Shown here in pieces: positions 15,027-24,999 of a DNA stretch of 32,256 nt. This DNA is from Hominisplanchenecus murintestinalis. Lineage in GTDB: Bacteria; Bacillota; Clostridia; Lachnospirales; Lachnospiraceae. The stretch lies in assembly GCA_004793585.1 (NCBI GenBank), contig SRZB01000038.1, positions 1 to 32,256 of the forward strand. Direction: 5' to 3'. Each line of letters opens with the position of its first letter. Within the stretch, counting starts at the first letter, position 1. Position numbers and translations under genes: made by a program. The notes beneath the pieces are model-generated. The model did no database searches. It was not told the origin of the DNA and saw only the letters and a program-made list of their open reading frames with translations.

Positions 15027-15043
15027 GTACAAAATACTATATC

Positions 15044-15072
15044 TTTATATCATGAAATGTGACAAAAGTCAA
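15044..15072 (-). promoter_or_regulatory. tRNA-Trp promoter
   Basis: On the minus strand TTGACT (15067-15072), a 17-bp spacer and TATAAA (15044-15049) lie 17 nt before the tRNA 5' end. Confidence 0.85.
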
Positions 15073-15149
15073 TAAAATTTTTCGGAAATTTCGTTTTATT
15101 TTTTACGAATTTAAATCAAAGCGAAAGGTGGAGAGCAGGGGATTCTAAG

Positions 15150-15178
15150 TTGCTTTCTATAAATGTGTATGCTATAAT
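15150..15178 (+). promoter_or_regulatory. Promoter of the large surface protein gene
   Basis: TTGCTT (15150-15155), a 17-bp spacer and TATAAT (15173-15178). The leader of about 155 nt contains a hairpin with stem GAAGTTT/AACTTC just after the start. Confidence 0.85.
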
Positions 15179-15340
15179 TAAAAACATTAGAGAGAAGTTT
15201 CGCAAAAACTTCTATAGCAGGGGATTTTTGTGGGAAAGGAGATGGTATATTCAAAGGGACAGAGAAAGTTCCGGAGTTTTTTGTTATCTGATAAATTGGG
15301 TGTAGGATACACTGGATATTTTGCGAAGGAGATTTTAAGT

Positions 15341-18300
15341 ATGAAGTGGAAAAGGTTTTTGGCAGGTTTCCTGGCAGGTGCTTTGGCGGTAACGGGCGTT
15401 CCGTTCTCCAAGCTGGCAGGAATTTCAGTGCAGGCGGCTGCGCAGACGGAACAGGATATGGGACTGCAGTATAAATACAGACCGGTAGATGAAAGAAAGC
15501 TGAGCGTGACATCTAATTTGAGCAGCAGCGAGGAAAATACTTCAACGCCGGTTAGCGGTTTGAAAGTAAAGTCAAAGTATATGTTTACCAATGAATTGTC
15601 CTCAGCGGCAGGAAAAAAGCTTTATTTTACCCTTGAAACTTCAAAGCTTTTGGGGTCTGTGAGTTATTTGCCAATCGGGGAAGACGGTAGTATTGAGCGG
15701 TGTAAGATTTACGTATCTAATGTAGATACGGAGGATATACAGACGATTGATGAGTCAGGCTGGCTCCAGGTTTACGAAACGCCTGCAGATGATAAATGGA
15801 CTTCAGAAGGCTGGCAAGAAGCTGTTTTTGACAGAGCGCAGAAGGCGCGCCATGTATGCGTAGAAGTGCAGGAGACGTCTGGAAGCAGTGCGGAAAGAGA
15901 GAATAAATTCATCTCAGGAAGCCGTATGTATATTAATGAAGTCGGAAGACTGAGCCAAAAAGCAGAGAGCGAGAATGTAGCGTTGGGAGCGAGCGCCGGT
16001 GGAAAAGCAACTGTGAAAGCGTATACCGGAAGGATGAACAATGATACGAGTCCTTTAAATACCATTAATGGACATGGGAATGTGGAGGCCGGTACGGCTG
16101 ATAATGATTATTGGCGGCCAAAGAGTGCTCCTGCATGGAATAACGGAAACGGGAATGTAAACTACATTGTTTATGACCTGCACTCTACAGAAACGAAAAT
16201 TTCAGAGATTCAGCTTAGATGGAATGCGCGGGCGTGGGGAAGCAGATATTCCATAGAGACTTCAGATACCTGTACGTCTACTTTAGGAGAAAACAGCACA
16301 GGGGTTTCGTGGGCACAGCTGGATTACGCCGGAAAGGAAGGTTCCACTTGGACGAGTGTAGCGGAGTTTGACCGTCAGGTATACAGTGATACGGCGTCAA
16401 ATCCGATTCAGCAGCCATTGGATGTGTTCAATGATTCCGATAATGAGAATAGGAAGCTTAAGACTACTACGCTTAAGAGATACGTCCGTCTGGTAATTAA
16501 GAACGTAAATACGGCGTCAGACAGCGGTATGGCAGAAGGCGGGCTTCGCGAGTTTGAAATCTATGGAGATGTTTGGAAACCACAGGGTGAAGAGAACGTG
16601 GCTTTGGGAATCAGTGCAGGCGGTTCCACTCGGATTGCGGCTTACTCAGGAGCGGACTCATATGAAATTGAAGGACAGAAGATCACCATGACTCCGGAAT
16701 ATGCGATTGACGGGAAAGCAGAAACATCAGAAAGCGATGTTGAGCATTGGGTTCCGTCCGTGTTCAATGCTGAAAATCAAGCAGGTATCAACATGCTGGA
16801 AAATAAAAGGGATGCCGCTAACTTTGTGTTGGATTTGGGAGAAGATACAACAACTCTGGTAAATTCTATTACAGTTAAATGGTTTGCATTTGACTCCGCG
16901 AATAATTACATGGTTTATACTTCGGACGAGTATAGTGAGCCGGATGGCGTACCGGAAAATGAGAATAATATTGAGCTGGCAGGCGGATCACCTGTTTTTC
17001 CGGGAACGTGGGAAGTAGTAGGTAATGCGACGGATACAAATACAGGAGGCCAGAGCTTTAAAGAGCTTGCCATTCCGGAGGAAAATTATACGACGAAACG
17101 CCTTAAGAGATATGTCCGTTTTGAGTTTAAGGAGAGGGCGTCCAATGCAGACGAAATGAATCCTAATATTGGTATCAGTGAAATCGAAATTATGGGTACA
17201 AGGATTGCAGAGGAAACAGGGGATATAGGCCTGAGTGTTAAGGAGCCGACATATAATGAAACGGTGGGGAACTCCAGAATTTCTGCGGCAATAGACGGCA
17301 ATTATAATGTGGAGAATTATAAATGGTATAAGAAAAATGGAAATACCAAAACAGACATGACAGCGGATGAGAAATTCAGGGATAATGTAACGTACGGTTT
17401 TGAAGCAACTTTGAGTACTTCCAACCGTTTTGCAGATGTGACGACAATTATCCTGAACGGGGATAGTGAGCTTCAGGCATACCCAACAGGTGCTCCTCAG
17501 GGACCGGATGAAAATGGGAAGAGCTATTTGACCGTAGACTACGAGTATGAACCGCTGAATTCTCCGATAGATGCATATAACGCTCTGAAAGCTGAAGTTC
17601 AGACTTCCGGGCGTGCAGAAGAAATGAACAGGATTGCATCTCTGACGAAAGAGCAGGCAGAAGAACAGTATTCCAAGAGAAGCTGGAAAACGTTTAAAGA
17701 GGTTTATGACGAAGCTGTTGCCGCAGTGGGAGCCTATGGAAGTTCAGATTCATCGGAAACGGTGGATGTTGCATATGAATCTGAGGAATATTACAAAGAG
17801 CTTTTGGAAGATTTGCGGGCGGAGTATGAGTATAAAGGTTATGTAGGATTGAAACCGGCAGACGTGAGCACTGCGGATTTGTCCAATGATGAGTTTAACC
17901 CCAAAGTATATATAGACAGGACGTTTGATGAACAAAAAGTTTGGATGGAGGATAACGGAGGAATTACGGGAACTACGGATAACCCTGACGTACAGTTTAT
18001 TTATGAAGAAGGATTTAAGGTAAATAAAGATGGAAGCGTTCAGGGAATGGTAACGGCAAATAACACCGACGAGGAAGGGAATCCAATTAACCAGATTTTT
18101 GATATGGGGCATGAAAGCGCGGATTCTCCGACTAAGAGCTTTTTGATTCGCTGTGAGCTGGGGCTGCCCGCAACAGTAACCGGAAAGCAGTCTGTCATTG
18201 GAAAGCTGAACAGTCAATATGGAATACAGTTAGAGCCGAGCGGAAGCGCAGTTAATCTGCAGGTGTTTGGGTGTGCGTGGAATCCAAGCAATCCGAGTGG

Positions 18301-20818
18301 AAAGCTGTGGCCAACAACAACGATTGATGTTAAGGAGTTCCTGGGACAGAATATAGAGATGATAGCGGTGTATACAGGCGGAAAGTTCGAATTGTATGCA
18401 GGCGGGAAACGTGGTACGGCCAGAGCAGTGTCCGGGAATCTGAAACCTGGAGAGCATATGCCGGAATTTCCTAAATTTACTATTGGCTATAACGCCGAAA
18501 TGTGGGAGCATGGAGATGATGGAACTGGAACTCCAGCAAAGACCAGCAAAGAAATATATACAGGTACAATAAAGAACTTTGAAATGTACTCCTATACACA
18601 TTCAGGAGAAGCCGGAGATAGCGATTTTCTGGGAAGTTATACAGCGCCAGAGGCCAGTGTTGATACGGCAGCTGAAATTAAAAAATTTTTTGATGATTAT
18701 CTGGAGGGATATGAACCGAATGTAGTGTTGAGCGGTAATCCTTCTGCCTACAAGCTGAAAAGCTGTACATGGCTGGAAAATACAGAAGGCAGTACGACAG
18801 AGGTTGAAATGCCAAGCGCTTATGAGGACTATCGGCTGAAAGTCGAGGTAGAGACAGGCGAGAAGCAGCTGGTAAAAGATACGGATAAAGATGTTGTATT
18901 CCCGTCAAATGCGGCAGACAATAATTTCCTGTATATAAAAAATCCAAGTACAGAAGCTAATGCCGAGGAATGGATAACTGTTTCGGAAGATGATATTGAA
19001 TCTTGTGAATTGGATGACACGGGAGCAGTATTGACTTATATTTATAAGTGTAAAGGACTCGAAGAACCCAAGGCGGCTCTGGCAGAGTATATTCAGGAGA
19101 ATCCAAGGAAATCTGCCTATAAGCAGGTAGAAAATGAAAATGGAGAAATGGAAGATACGGACGAACTCCGTTATACACGGCAGACCTGGCAGGCATACAG
19201 GGCGGCTTACGACAGAGCCCAGGCGCTTGTTCAGTCGAAAGCAAATAGAAAGCCGGAGATTTATGCGTCAGCAAAGACAAACTTGGTGACAGCAGACGGA
19301 AACTTACAGGACAGAAATAAAGATACCTGTGAGTGTGCGATTGGTGCAATTTCTTATATAGGCCCGTCCGAAATTGTTCTGGAGTCAGGCGCTGAATCAA
19401 CTATGGTTGTGATGGATAATAAAGTAGTAGTACGAACGAACAGATATGGCTGTTTAAAGCATACAGTGGATCCGATGCTGGTTCGGGCGTACTCGCTGGG
19501 GACAGGAGAGCAGAATACAGCCGGGGCGTCTATTATTGACGGCGAGGGCGGACAGAAAACACTTCGAGTAACGAATCCGGGACAGATAGTGCTCATGGTC
19601 AGCGCTTCCTTTGGCGATGCATTAACAGAAGCAAAACAGCTTATTATTAAGGTGGTAAGCAAAGAGGCGCAGGAAAAGGTGAAAGCAGAAGCACAGGCAG
19701 CTATAGACAGGGCGCACGCTATCAGGAACAGAGGCAATGTGCTTTTGGAAAATGGTGAAACAAAGTATACGGCTGAGAGCTGGACGGAATTTACAAGGAA
19801 ATATGATATTGCTTATGCGGCCGCAAGTCCGGGATTGGATCAGCTTTCTGTAGAAGAGATACAAGAGGTCAAAGATCTTTTTGATGCTGCCATGGCATGT
19901 TTGAAAACCACTACAGCGACAGCAGCGGCAGATGCGGCAAGAGAGGCGCTGGCTAACGCGGAGGCTATTAACGGGGGCCGCTATACCGCCGAGAGCTGGA
20001 AGGGTTATGAAGATATTAAAAAAGCGCTTCAGGCAGAGCTGGATAAGGAAGAGCTTAATGAAGCAGAGCTGGTACGTCTGACGAAATTGCTGAAAGAATA
20101 TAAATTAGATGAAGTGTCGGCAGTTGTACCGCCGAGCGAAGAACTTAAAAAAGCACAGGCAGCAGCACAGGCAGCGCTGAGTAAAGCAGAAACCAGTAAT
20201 AATGGCCGCTATACCGCCGAGAGCTGGAACGCTTATGAAGCTATTAAGAAGGCTTTACAGGCAGAGCTGGCGAAAGCGACGCCGAGTGTGGCAGAACTGA
20301 CGCGCCTGACAGAGCGGTTAGTGAAGTATCGGTTTACGGCAGCAACGCCGGCGCCGGATCCAGGACCGACGCCGAAACCACCAGTATCAAACGTGGTAAC
20401 CATATCAGGCATTCAGTATAAAATTGACAATGCTAAGAGCAAAACTGCATCTGCTGTAAAAGGGGATGCAAAGCTTAAGAGCATAACGGTTAAATCTACC
20501 GTGAAGATTAGCGGTACGATCTATAAAGTAACGAAGATAGGCAATAATGCCTTTAAGAGCTGTAAGAATGCCGCAAAACTCACGGTTGGCGCGAATGTGA
20601 AATCCATTGGAAAGCAGGCATTTATGGGCTGTAAGAAACTGAAAAAAGTTACCTTCCAGGGTAAGAAAGCTCCCACAATTGGTAAGAAAGCTTTCAGTAA
20701 GACAGCTAAGAAGGTTGTAGTTACGGCGAAAAAGATTAAGAAGACAGCACAGAAAAAGAAACTGCTTACTAACCTTAAGAAAAAGGGCGGTATGAGTAAA
20801 AAATCAACAATTAAATAG
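15341..20818 (+). CDS. Large secreted surface protein with discoidin-like, LamG-like, FIVAR and BspA-type LRR domains (1825 aa)
   Basis: An extracellular multidomain protein, probably a glycan-binding adhesin. A signal peptide (KWKRFLAGFLAGALAV, cleavage near Ala32) is followed by two discoidin/CBM32-like domains (about 211-405 and 417-620, each opening with ENVALG), an Ig-like stretch (about 626-720), a first FIVAR-like helical unit (745-840), a LamG/concanavalin-like domain (890-1080), further FIVAR units (about 1245-1323, 1447-1525, 1530-1590, 1605-1665) with a beta domain between them, a Pro-rich linker (near 1671) and a C-terminal basic LRR_5/BspA-type region (IGNNAFKSCKNAAKL). No LPXTG sorting signal is seen, and I find no recognisable glycoside hydrolase. 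The ATG at 15341 follows AAGGAG; upstream in-frame starts at 15230 and 15242 would put the signal peptide 33-37 residues inside the protein. Domain limits are by eye. Confidence 0.85.
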   Translation: MKWKRFLAGFLAGALAVTGVPFSKLAGISVQAAAQTEQDMGLQYKYRPVDERKLSVTSNLSSSEENTSTPVSGLKVKSKYMFTNELSSAAGKKLYFTLETSKLLGSVSYLPIGEDGSIERCKIYVSNVDTEDIQTIDESGWLQVYETPADDKWTSEGWQEAVFDRAQKARHVCVEVQETSGSSAERENKFISGSRMYINEVGRLSQKAESENVALGASAGGKATVKAYTGRMNNDTSPLNTINGHGNVEAGTADNDYWRPKSAPAWNNGNGNVNYIVYDLHSTETKISEIQLRWNARAWGSRYSIETSDTCTSTLGENSTGVSWAQLDYAGKEGSTWTSVAEFDRQVYSDTASNPIQQPLDVFNDSDNENRKLKTTTLKRYVRLVIKNVNTASDSGMAEGGLREFEIYGDVWKPQGEENVALGISAGGSTRIAAYSGADSYEIEGQKITMTPEYAIDGKAETSESDVEHWVPSVFNAENQAGINMLENKRDAANFVLDLGEDTTTLVNSITVKWFAFDSANNYMVYTSDEYSEPDGVPENENNIELAGGSPVFPGTWEVVGNATDTNTGGQSFKELAIPEENYTTKRLKRYVRFEFKERASNADEMNPNIGISEIEIMGTRIAEETGDIGLSVKEPTYNETVGNSRISAAIDGNYNVENYKWYKKNGNTKTDMTADEKFRDNVTYGFEATLSTSNRFADVTTIILNGDSELQAYPTGAPQGPDENGKSYLTVDYEYEPLNSPIDAYNALKAEVQTSGRAEEMNRIASLTKEQAEEQYSKRSWKTFKEVYDEAVAAVGAYGSSDSSETVDVAYESEEYYKELLEDLRAEYEYKGYVGLKPADVSTADLSNDEFNPKVYIDRTFDEQKVWMEDNGGITGTTDNPDVQFIYEEGFKVNKDGSVQGMVTANNTDEEGNPINQIFDMGHESADSPTKSFLIRCELGLPATVTGKQSVIGKLNSQYGIQLEPSGSAVNLQVFGCAWNPSNPSGKLWPTTTIDVKEFLGQNIEMIAVYTGGKFELYAGGKRGTARAVSGNLKPGEHMPEFPKFTIGYNAEMWEHGDDGTGTPAKTSKEIYTGTIKNFEMYSYTHSGEAGDSDFLGSYTAPEASVDTAAEIKKFFDDYLEGYEPNVVLSGNPSAYKLKSCTWLENTEGSTTEVEMPSAYEDYRLKVEVETGEKQLVKDTDKDVVFPSNAADNNFLYIKNPSTEANAEEWITVSEDDIESCELDDTGAVLTYIYKCKGLEEPKAALAEYIQENPRKSAYKQVENENGEMEDTDELRYTRQTWQAYRAAYDRAQALVQSKANRKPEIYASAKTNLVTADGNLQDRNKDTCECAIGAISYIGPSEIVLESGAESTMVVMDNKVVVRTNRYGCLKHTVDPMLVRAYSLGTGEQNTAGASIIDGEGGQKTLRVTNPGQIVLMVSASFGDALTEAKQLIIKVVSKEAQEKVKAEAQAAIDRAHAIRNRGNVLLENGETKYTAESWTEFTRKYDIAYAAASPGLDQLSVEEIQEVKDLFDAAMACLKTTTATAAADAAREALANAEAINGGRYTAESWKGYEDIKKALQAELDKEELNEAELVRLTKLLKEYKLDEVSAVVPPSEELKKAQAAAQAALSKAETSNNGRYTAESWNAYEAIKKALQAELAKATPSVAELTRLTERLVKYRFTAATPAPDPGPTPKPPVSNVVTISGIQYKIDNAKSKTASAVKGDAKLKSITVKSTVKISGTIYKVTKIGNNAFKSCKNAAKLTVGANVKSIGKQAFMGCKKLKKVTFQGKKAPTIGKKAFSKTAKKVVVTAKKIKKTAQKKKLLTNLKKKGGMSKKSTIK
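19976..20227 (+). repeat. Tandem FIVAR repeat pair within the surface protein gene
   Basis: Two adjacent coding repeats share an identical 25-nt block at 19976-20000 and 20203-20227, encoding GRYTAESW, and a similar following AIKKALQAEL segment. The 227-nt period and high nucleotide identity suggest a recent unit duplication. Confidence 0.75.
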
Positions 20819-20829
20819 GCAGTAAACTG

Positions 20830-20870
20830 CAGGCGCAGAGTGTGGAATGCACTCTGTGCCTGTATTTTTC
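20830..20870 (+). terminator. Rho-independent terminator after the surface protein gene
   Basis: A 13-bp stem (CAGGCGCAGAGTG arm, one G-T pair), 7-nt loop, then TATTTTTC. It ends directly at the -35 box of the purL promoter. Confidence 0.92.
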
Positions 20871-20899
20871 TTGCAAGAAACCCAATGCAATGGTAGAAT
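20871..20899 (+). promoter_or_regulatory. purL promoter
   Basis: TTGCAA (20871-20876), a 17-bp spacer and TAGAAT (20894-20899), about 58 nt before the start codon. No purine riboswitch fold is evident in the short leader. Confidence 0.7.
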
Positions 20900-20957
20900 A
20901 AAAAAGATAACTGATTTTGGTATCTGCAAATTATAACATAGAGCATGGAGGAACCAG

Positions 20958-23900
20958 ATGAGCAACGTAAGAAGAGTGTATGTGGAAAAGAAGCCGGCGT
21001 TTGCGGGAGCAGCAAAGGAGCTGAGCCATGAAATCCGCAGCTATTTGGGAATCGGCTCCCTGACGGGAGTACGGGAACTGATTCGTTATGACGTAGAGAA
21101 TATTTCGGATGAGGTTTTTGAAAGGGCATGTAAAACTGTATTTTCTGAGCCTCCTGTAGATGTGCTTTACAAAGAAAGCTTTGACGTGGCGGCAGGCGCA
21201 CGGGTATTTTCCGTAGAATATCTGCCGGGGCAGTTTGACCAGAGGGCAGATTCAGCCGTGCAGTGTGTCAAATTTCTAAAAGAGGATGAGGAGCCGATAA
21301 TTAAATCAGCGACTACATATGTGGTTGAAGGAGATGTTACGGACGAAGAATTCGCAGCGATTAAAGCACACTGCATTAACCCGGTAGATTCCAGGGAGAC
21401 AGGGATGGTAAAGCCGGAAACGCTGGCGGCAGATTTTGAAGAACCACAGGATGTAATGATTTTTGAAGGTTTTATCGGGAAGTCTGAAGAGGAATTGAAA
21501 GAGCTGTATAATTCCCTGGGATTGGCCATGACTTTTAAAGATTTTCTGCATATCCGCAAATATTTTGAAGCTGAGGAGAAGCGGAATCCTTCTATGACGG
21601 AAATACGTGTGTTAGATACGTACTGGTCAGATCACTGCCGCCATACTACATTTTCCACAGAACTGAAAAACGTAGCTTTTGGTGAAGGATATTATAAAGA
21701 GCCGATTGTAGGAACATATGAAAAATATCTGGCTGACCGTGAAGAAATCTTCAAAGGAAGAGATGATAAATTTGTATGCCTGATGGATTTGGCTTTGATG
21801 GCTATGAGGAAGCTGAAAAAGGAAGGAAAGCTGGAGGACCAGGAGGAATCTGATGAAATCAATGCGTGCAGTATTGTAGTTCCGGTGGAGATTGACGGTG
21901 AAACAGAAGAGTGGCTTGTGAACTTTAAGAATGAGACACATAATCATCCAACAGAAATCGAACCGTTCGGCGGCGCTGCAACCTGCCTGGGCGGGGCAAT
22001 CCGTGATCCGCTTTCCGGACGTACTTACGTATATCAAGCTATGCGCGTGACCGGGGCAGCCGATCCCACAGTTTCCGTGAAAGAGACGATGAAAGGAAAA
22101 CTGCCGCAGAAGAAGCTGGTACGGGAGGCCGCCCACGGATACAGTTCTTATGGAAATCAGATAGGGCTGGCGACAGGTTTGGTAAAGGAAATCTATCATC
22201 CGAACTATGCGGCAAAAAGAATGGAAATTGGAGCAGTGCTTGGCGCGGCTCCGCGCAAAGCCGTGATCAGGGAGACTTCCGATCCGGGCGATATCATCAT
22301 CCTGCTGGGAGGACGTACCGGGCGGGATGGTATCGGCGGTGCGACCGGTTCTTCCAAAGTACATACAGAGGCGTCCATCGAGGTGTGCGGGGCGGAAGTG
22401 CAGAAAGGAAATGCGCCTACTGAAAGAAAAATCCAGCGTATGTTCCGGCGTCCGGAAGTAAGCCGGTTAATCAAGAAATGTAACGATTTTGGCGCAGGCG
22501 GCGTTTCAGTGGCTATTGGCGAGCTGGCGGATGGACTCCATATATATCTGGACAAAGTACCGAAAAAATATGCAGGGCTTGACGGGACGGAAATTGCGAT
22601 TTCTGAGTCTCAGGAGCGTATGGCGGTAGTTGTAGCTCCAAAAGATGTAAACGAGTTTATGAAATATGCAGCGGAAGAGAACCTGGAGGCAGTAGAAGTG
22701 GCGGAAGTGACTGCAGAGCCGCGTTTGGTATTGATTTGGAGAGGAAAGGAAATCGTGAACATTTCCCGCGCATTCCTGGATACCAACGGCGCGCATCAGG
22801 AAACAGATGTGTTTGTAGAGATGCCTTCCGAGACAGACAGATATTTTGTCAGAAAAGAGATAGCTGATGTTAAAGGAAAGTGGATGGATACTCTGAAAGA
22901 TTTGAATGTATGCTCACAGAAGGGGCTGGTGGAAATGTTTGACGGTTCTATCGGCGCCGGTTCCGTGTTTATGCCTCATGGAGGAAAGTATCAGCTCACC
23001 GAGACACAGGCGATGGTAGCGAAACTTCCGGTACTGAAAGGAAAGACGGACACAGTTACTATGATGAGCTATGGCTTTGATCCGTATTTGTCCAGCTGGA
23101 GTCCGTATCACGGCGCAGTTTATGCCGTGGTGGAATCAGTGGCAAAAATTGTGGCAAATGGAGGGGATTACAGGAAGATTCGTTTTACTTTCCAGGAATA
23201 TTTCAGGCGCATGACGGAGGAACCTTCCAGATGGAGCCAGCCGTTTGCGGCGCTTCTGGGGGCATATTCGGCACAGCTTGGCTTCGGACTTCCCTCCATT
23301 GGGGGAAAAGACAGTATGTCCGGTACGTTTAATGAAATTGACGTGCCGCCTACGCTGGTAAGCTTTGCAGTGGATGTGGCGAGCAGCCGGACAATTATTA
23401 CTCCGGAGCTGAAACGTGCGGGAAGCAAACTGGTTCTGCTCAAAATGGAAAAGGACACGTATGATTTGCCAAATTACGGACAGGCAATGGAGCAGTACGG
23501 CAAATTCTTTGAAGATGTAAAAGAAGGCAGGATTATTTCAGCATATGCAGTAGACGGTAAAGGTATTGCGGCAGCAGTAAGCAAGATGGCATTTGGAAAT
23601 CATATGGGTATCAAGATGGAACATCATGTAGATGAGAGAGACTTGTTTACTCCGGGCTTTGGAAATATCGTGGCAGAAGTGCCAGATGGAAAAGTTGGCA
23701 GTCTGGCGATTACCTATACGCTCATTGGCGAGGTGACAGACAGAGCAGCATTAGAATATAGGGATGTGTGCATTTCTATGGAAGAAGCGCTTGGTGCGTG
23801 GACAGGAACGCTCGAAAATGTGTTCCGCACGGTATCTGGTGCAGAGCCTCAGGAAGAGAAAGAGGAGTCGCTTTACAGGGCGGACAGTGTTTATATATGC

Positions 23901-24716
23901 AGGCATAAGGTGGCGAAACCGCGGGTATTCATCCCGGTTTTCCCTGGGACAAACTGCGAATATGACAGTACGAAAGCTTTTGAGCGTGCCGGAGCGGAAG
24001 TGGATGTGAAAGTATTTAAGAATTTGACAGCAGAGGATATCCGTGATTCCGTGAATGTGTTCGCAGATGCGATTGAACAGGCGCAGATTATTATGTTCCC
24101 AGGCGGTTTTTCTGCCGGAGATGAGCCGGATGGTTCAGCAAAGTTTTTTGCAACGGCGTTCCAGAATGCAAAGATGAAAGAGGCAGTCATGAAGCTTTTA
24201 AATGAGCGGGACGGGCTGGCGCTGGGGATCTGTAATGGGTTTCAGGCATTGATTAAACTGGGACTGGTGCCACATGGAGAAATCGCAGGGCAGACGGAGG
24301 ATTCGCCGACACTGACGTTTAATACGATTGGGCGGCATATTTCCAAAATGGTTTATACGAAAGTTGTAACAAATAAATCGCCGTGGCTGCAGCAGGCCAA
24401 ACTTGGAGGGACTTACTGTAATCCGGCTTCCCATGGTGAAGGGCGTTTTGTGGCAAATAAAGAATGGGTTGACAGATTATTTGCGAATGGGCAGGTAGCT
24501 ACCCAGTATGTAGATGCGGATGGAAATCTGAAAGTGAATGATGAAGAATGGAATGTGAATGGCTCATACTGTGCGATTGAAGGAATTACAAGCCCAGATG
24601 GGCGTGTACTCGGAAAGATGGCGCATTGTGAAAGAAAGGGCGATTCTGTAGCGCTCAATATTTACGGTGAACAGGATATCAGAATTTTTGAGTCCGGTGT
24701 GGAATACTTTAAATAA
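20958..24716 (+). CDS. purL: Phosphoribosylformylglycinamidine synthase, single-chain (1252 aa)
   Basis: Converts FGAR, glutamine and ATP to FGAM in purine synthesis. This is the large form with all domains in one chain: an N-terminal PurS-like region, tandem AIR-synthase-type domains (TYWSDHCRHTTF; NETHNHPTEIEPFGGAATC) and a C-terminal class I glutamine amidotransferase with nucleophile Cys1092 in GICNGFQ and the His1159/Glu1161 pair in PASHGEGRF. The length is right for a complete enzyme; in many Firmicutes these parts are three genes (purS, purQ, purL). GGAGG is well placed before the ATG. It stands alone, with its own promoter and terminator, not in a pur operon. Confidence 0.96.
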   Translation: MSNVRRVYVEKKPAFAGAAKELSHEIRSYLGIGSLTGVRELIRYDVENISDEVFERACKTVFSEPPVDVLYKESFDVAAGARVFSVEYLPGQFDQRADSAVQCVKFLKEDEEPIIKSATTYVVEGDVTDEEFAAIKAHCINPVDSRETGMVKPETLAADFEEPQDVMIFEGFIGKSEEELKELYNSLGLAMTFKDFLHIRKYFEAEEKRNPSMTEIRVLDTYWSDHCRHTTFSTELKNVAFGEGYYKEPIVGTYEKYLADREEIFKGRDDKFVCLMDLALMAMRKLKKEGKLEDQEESDEINACSIVVPVEIDGETEEWLVNFKNETHNHPTEIEPFGGAATCLGGAIRDPLSGRTYVYQAMRVTGAADPTVSVKETMKGKLPQKKLVREAAHGYSSYGNQIGLATGLVKEIYHPNYAAKRMEIGAVLGAAPRKAVIRETSDPGDIIILLGGRTGRDGIGGATGSSKVHTEASIEVCGAEVQKGNAPTERKIQRMFRRPEVSRLIKKCNDFGAGGVSVAIGELADGLHIYLDKVPKKYAGLDGTEIAISESQERMAVVVAPKDVNEFMKYAAEENLEAVEVAEVTAEPRLVLIWRGKEIVNISRAFLDTNGAHQETDVFVEMPSETDRYFVRKEIADVKGKWMDTLKDLNVCSQKGLVEMFDGSIGAGSVFMPHGGKYQLTETQAMVAKLPVLKGKTDTVTMMSYGFDPYLSSWSPYHGAVYAVVESVAKIVANGGDYRKIRFTFQEYFRRMTEEPSRWSQPFAALLGAYSAQLGFGLPSIGGKDSMSGTFNEIDVPPTLVSFAVDVASSRTIITPELKRAGSKLVLLKMEKDTYDLPNYGQAMEQYGKFFEDVKEGRIISAYAVDGKGIAAAVSKMAFGNHMGIKMEHHVDERDLFTPGFGNIVAEVPDGKVGSLAITYTLIGEVTDRAALEYRDVCISMEEALGAWTGTLENVFRTVSGAEPQEEKEESLYRADSVYICRHKVAKPRVFIPVFPGTNCEYDSTKAFERAGAEVDVKVFKNLTAEDIRDSVNVFADAIEQAQIIMFPGGFSAGDEPDGSAKFFATAFQNAKMKEAVMKLLNERDGLALGICNGFQALIKLGLVPHGEIAGQTEDSPTLTFNTIGRHISKMVYTKVVTNKSPWLQQAKLGGTYCNPASHGEGRFVANKEWVDRLFANGQVATQYVDADGNLKVNDEEWNVNGSYCAIEGITSPDGRVLGKMAHCERKGDSVALNIYGEQDIRIFESGVEYFK

Positions 24717-24759
24717 AACACATAAGAAATCAGCAGTAATAGAATACAGAAAGTGCAGG

Positions 24760-24801
24760 GAACAGGCAGAACAGATAAAGAACTGTTTTGCCTGTTCTTT
24801 T
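24760..24801 (+). terminator. purL terminator
   Basis: A 15-bp stem with one mismatch (GAACAGGCA arm), 8-nt loop and TTTT tail, 43 nt after the purL stop. Confidence 0.88.
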
Positions 24802-24906
24802 GTATGCGACAAAATGTTGCATTTTTTAGAAAATAGGATAATAGAAAAAAGTCCTTCCGGAATATACGCGTTTTGCGTTTCGATGCGGGGCATAAAGAAA
24901 AATATG

Positions 24907-24935
24907 TTGAATATTGAAGAAAAATGTCTTAAAAT
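24907..24935 (+). promoter_or_regulatory. Promoter of the RAYT-like gene
   Basis: TTGAAT (24907-24912), a 17-bp spacer and TAAAAT (24930-24935), about 65 nt before the start codon. Confidence 0.6.
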
Positions 24936-24999
24936 AAATGTAAGACGAAAGCCGGCGTTTTGTTTTGCATCCATACAAAAATTGGGAGGAAGGATATTT

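Noticed and set aside
15230-15340. Earlier in-frame start for the surface protein
   Set aside because: It would place the signal peptide internally; the ATG at 15341 has AAGGAG and starts the signal peptide.
24667-24999. N-terminal extension of the RAYT-like ORF over the end of purL
   Set aside because: No start with a ribosome-binding site; the purL terminator and a promoter lie within it, and the Y1-like part begins at 25000.
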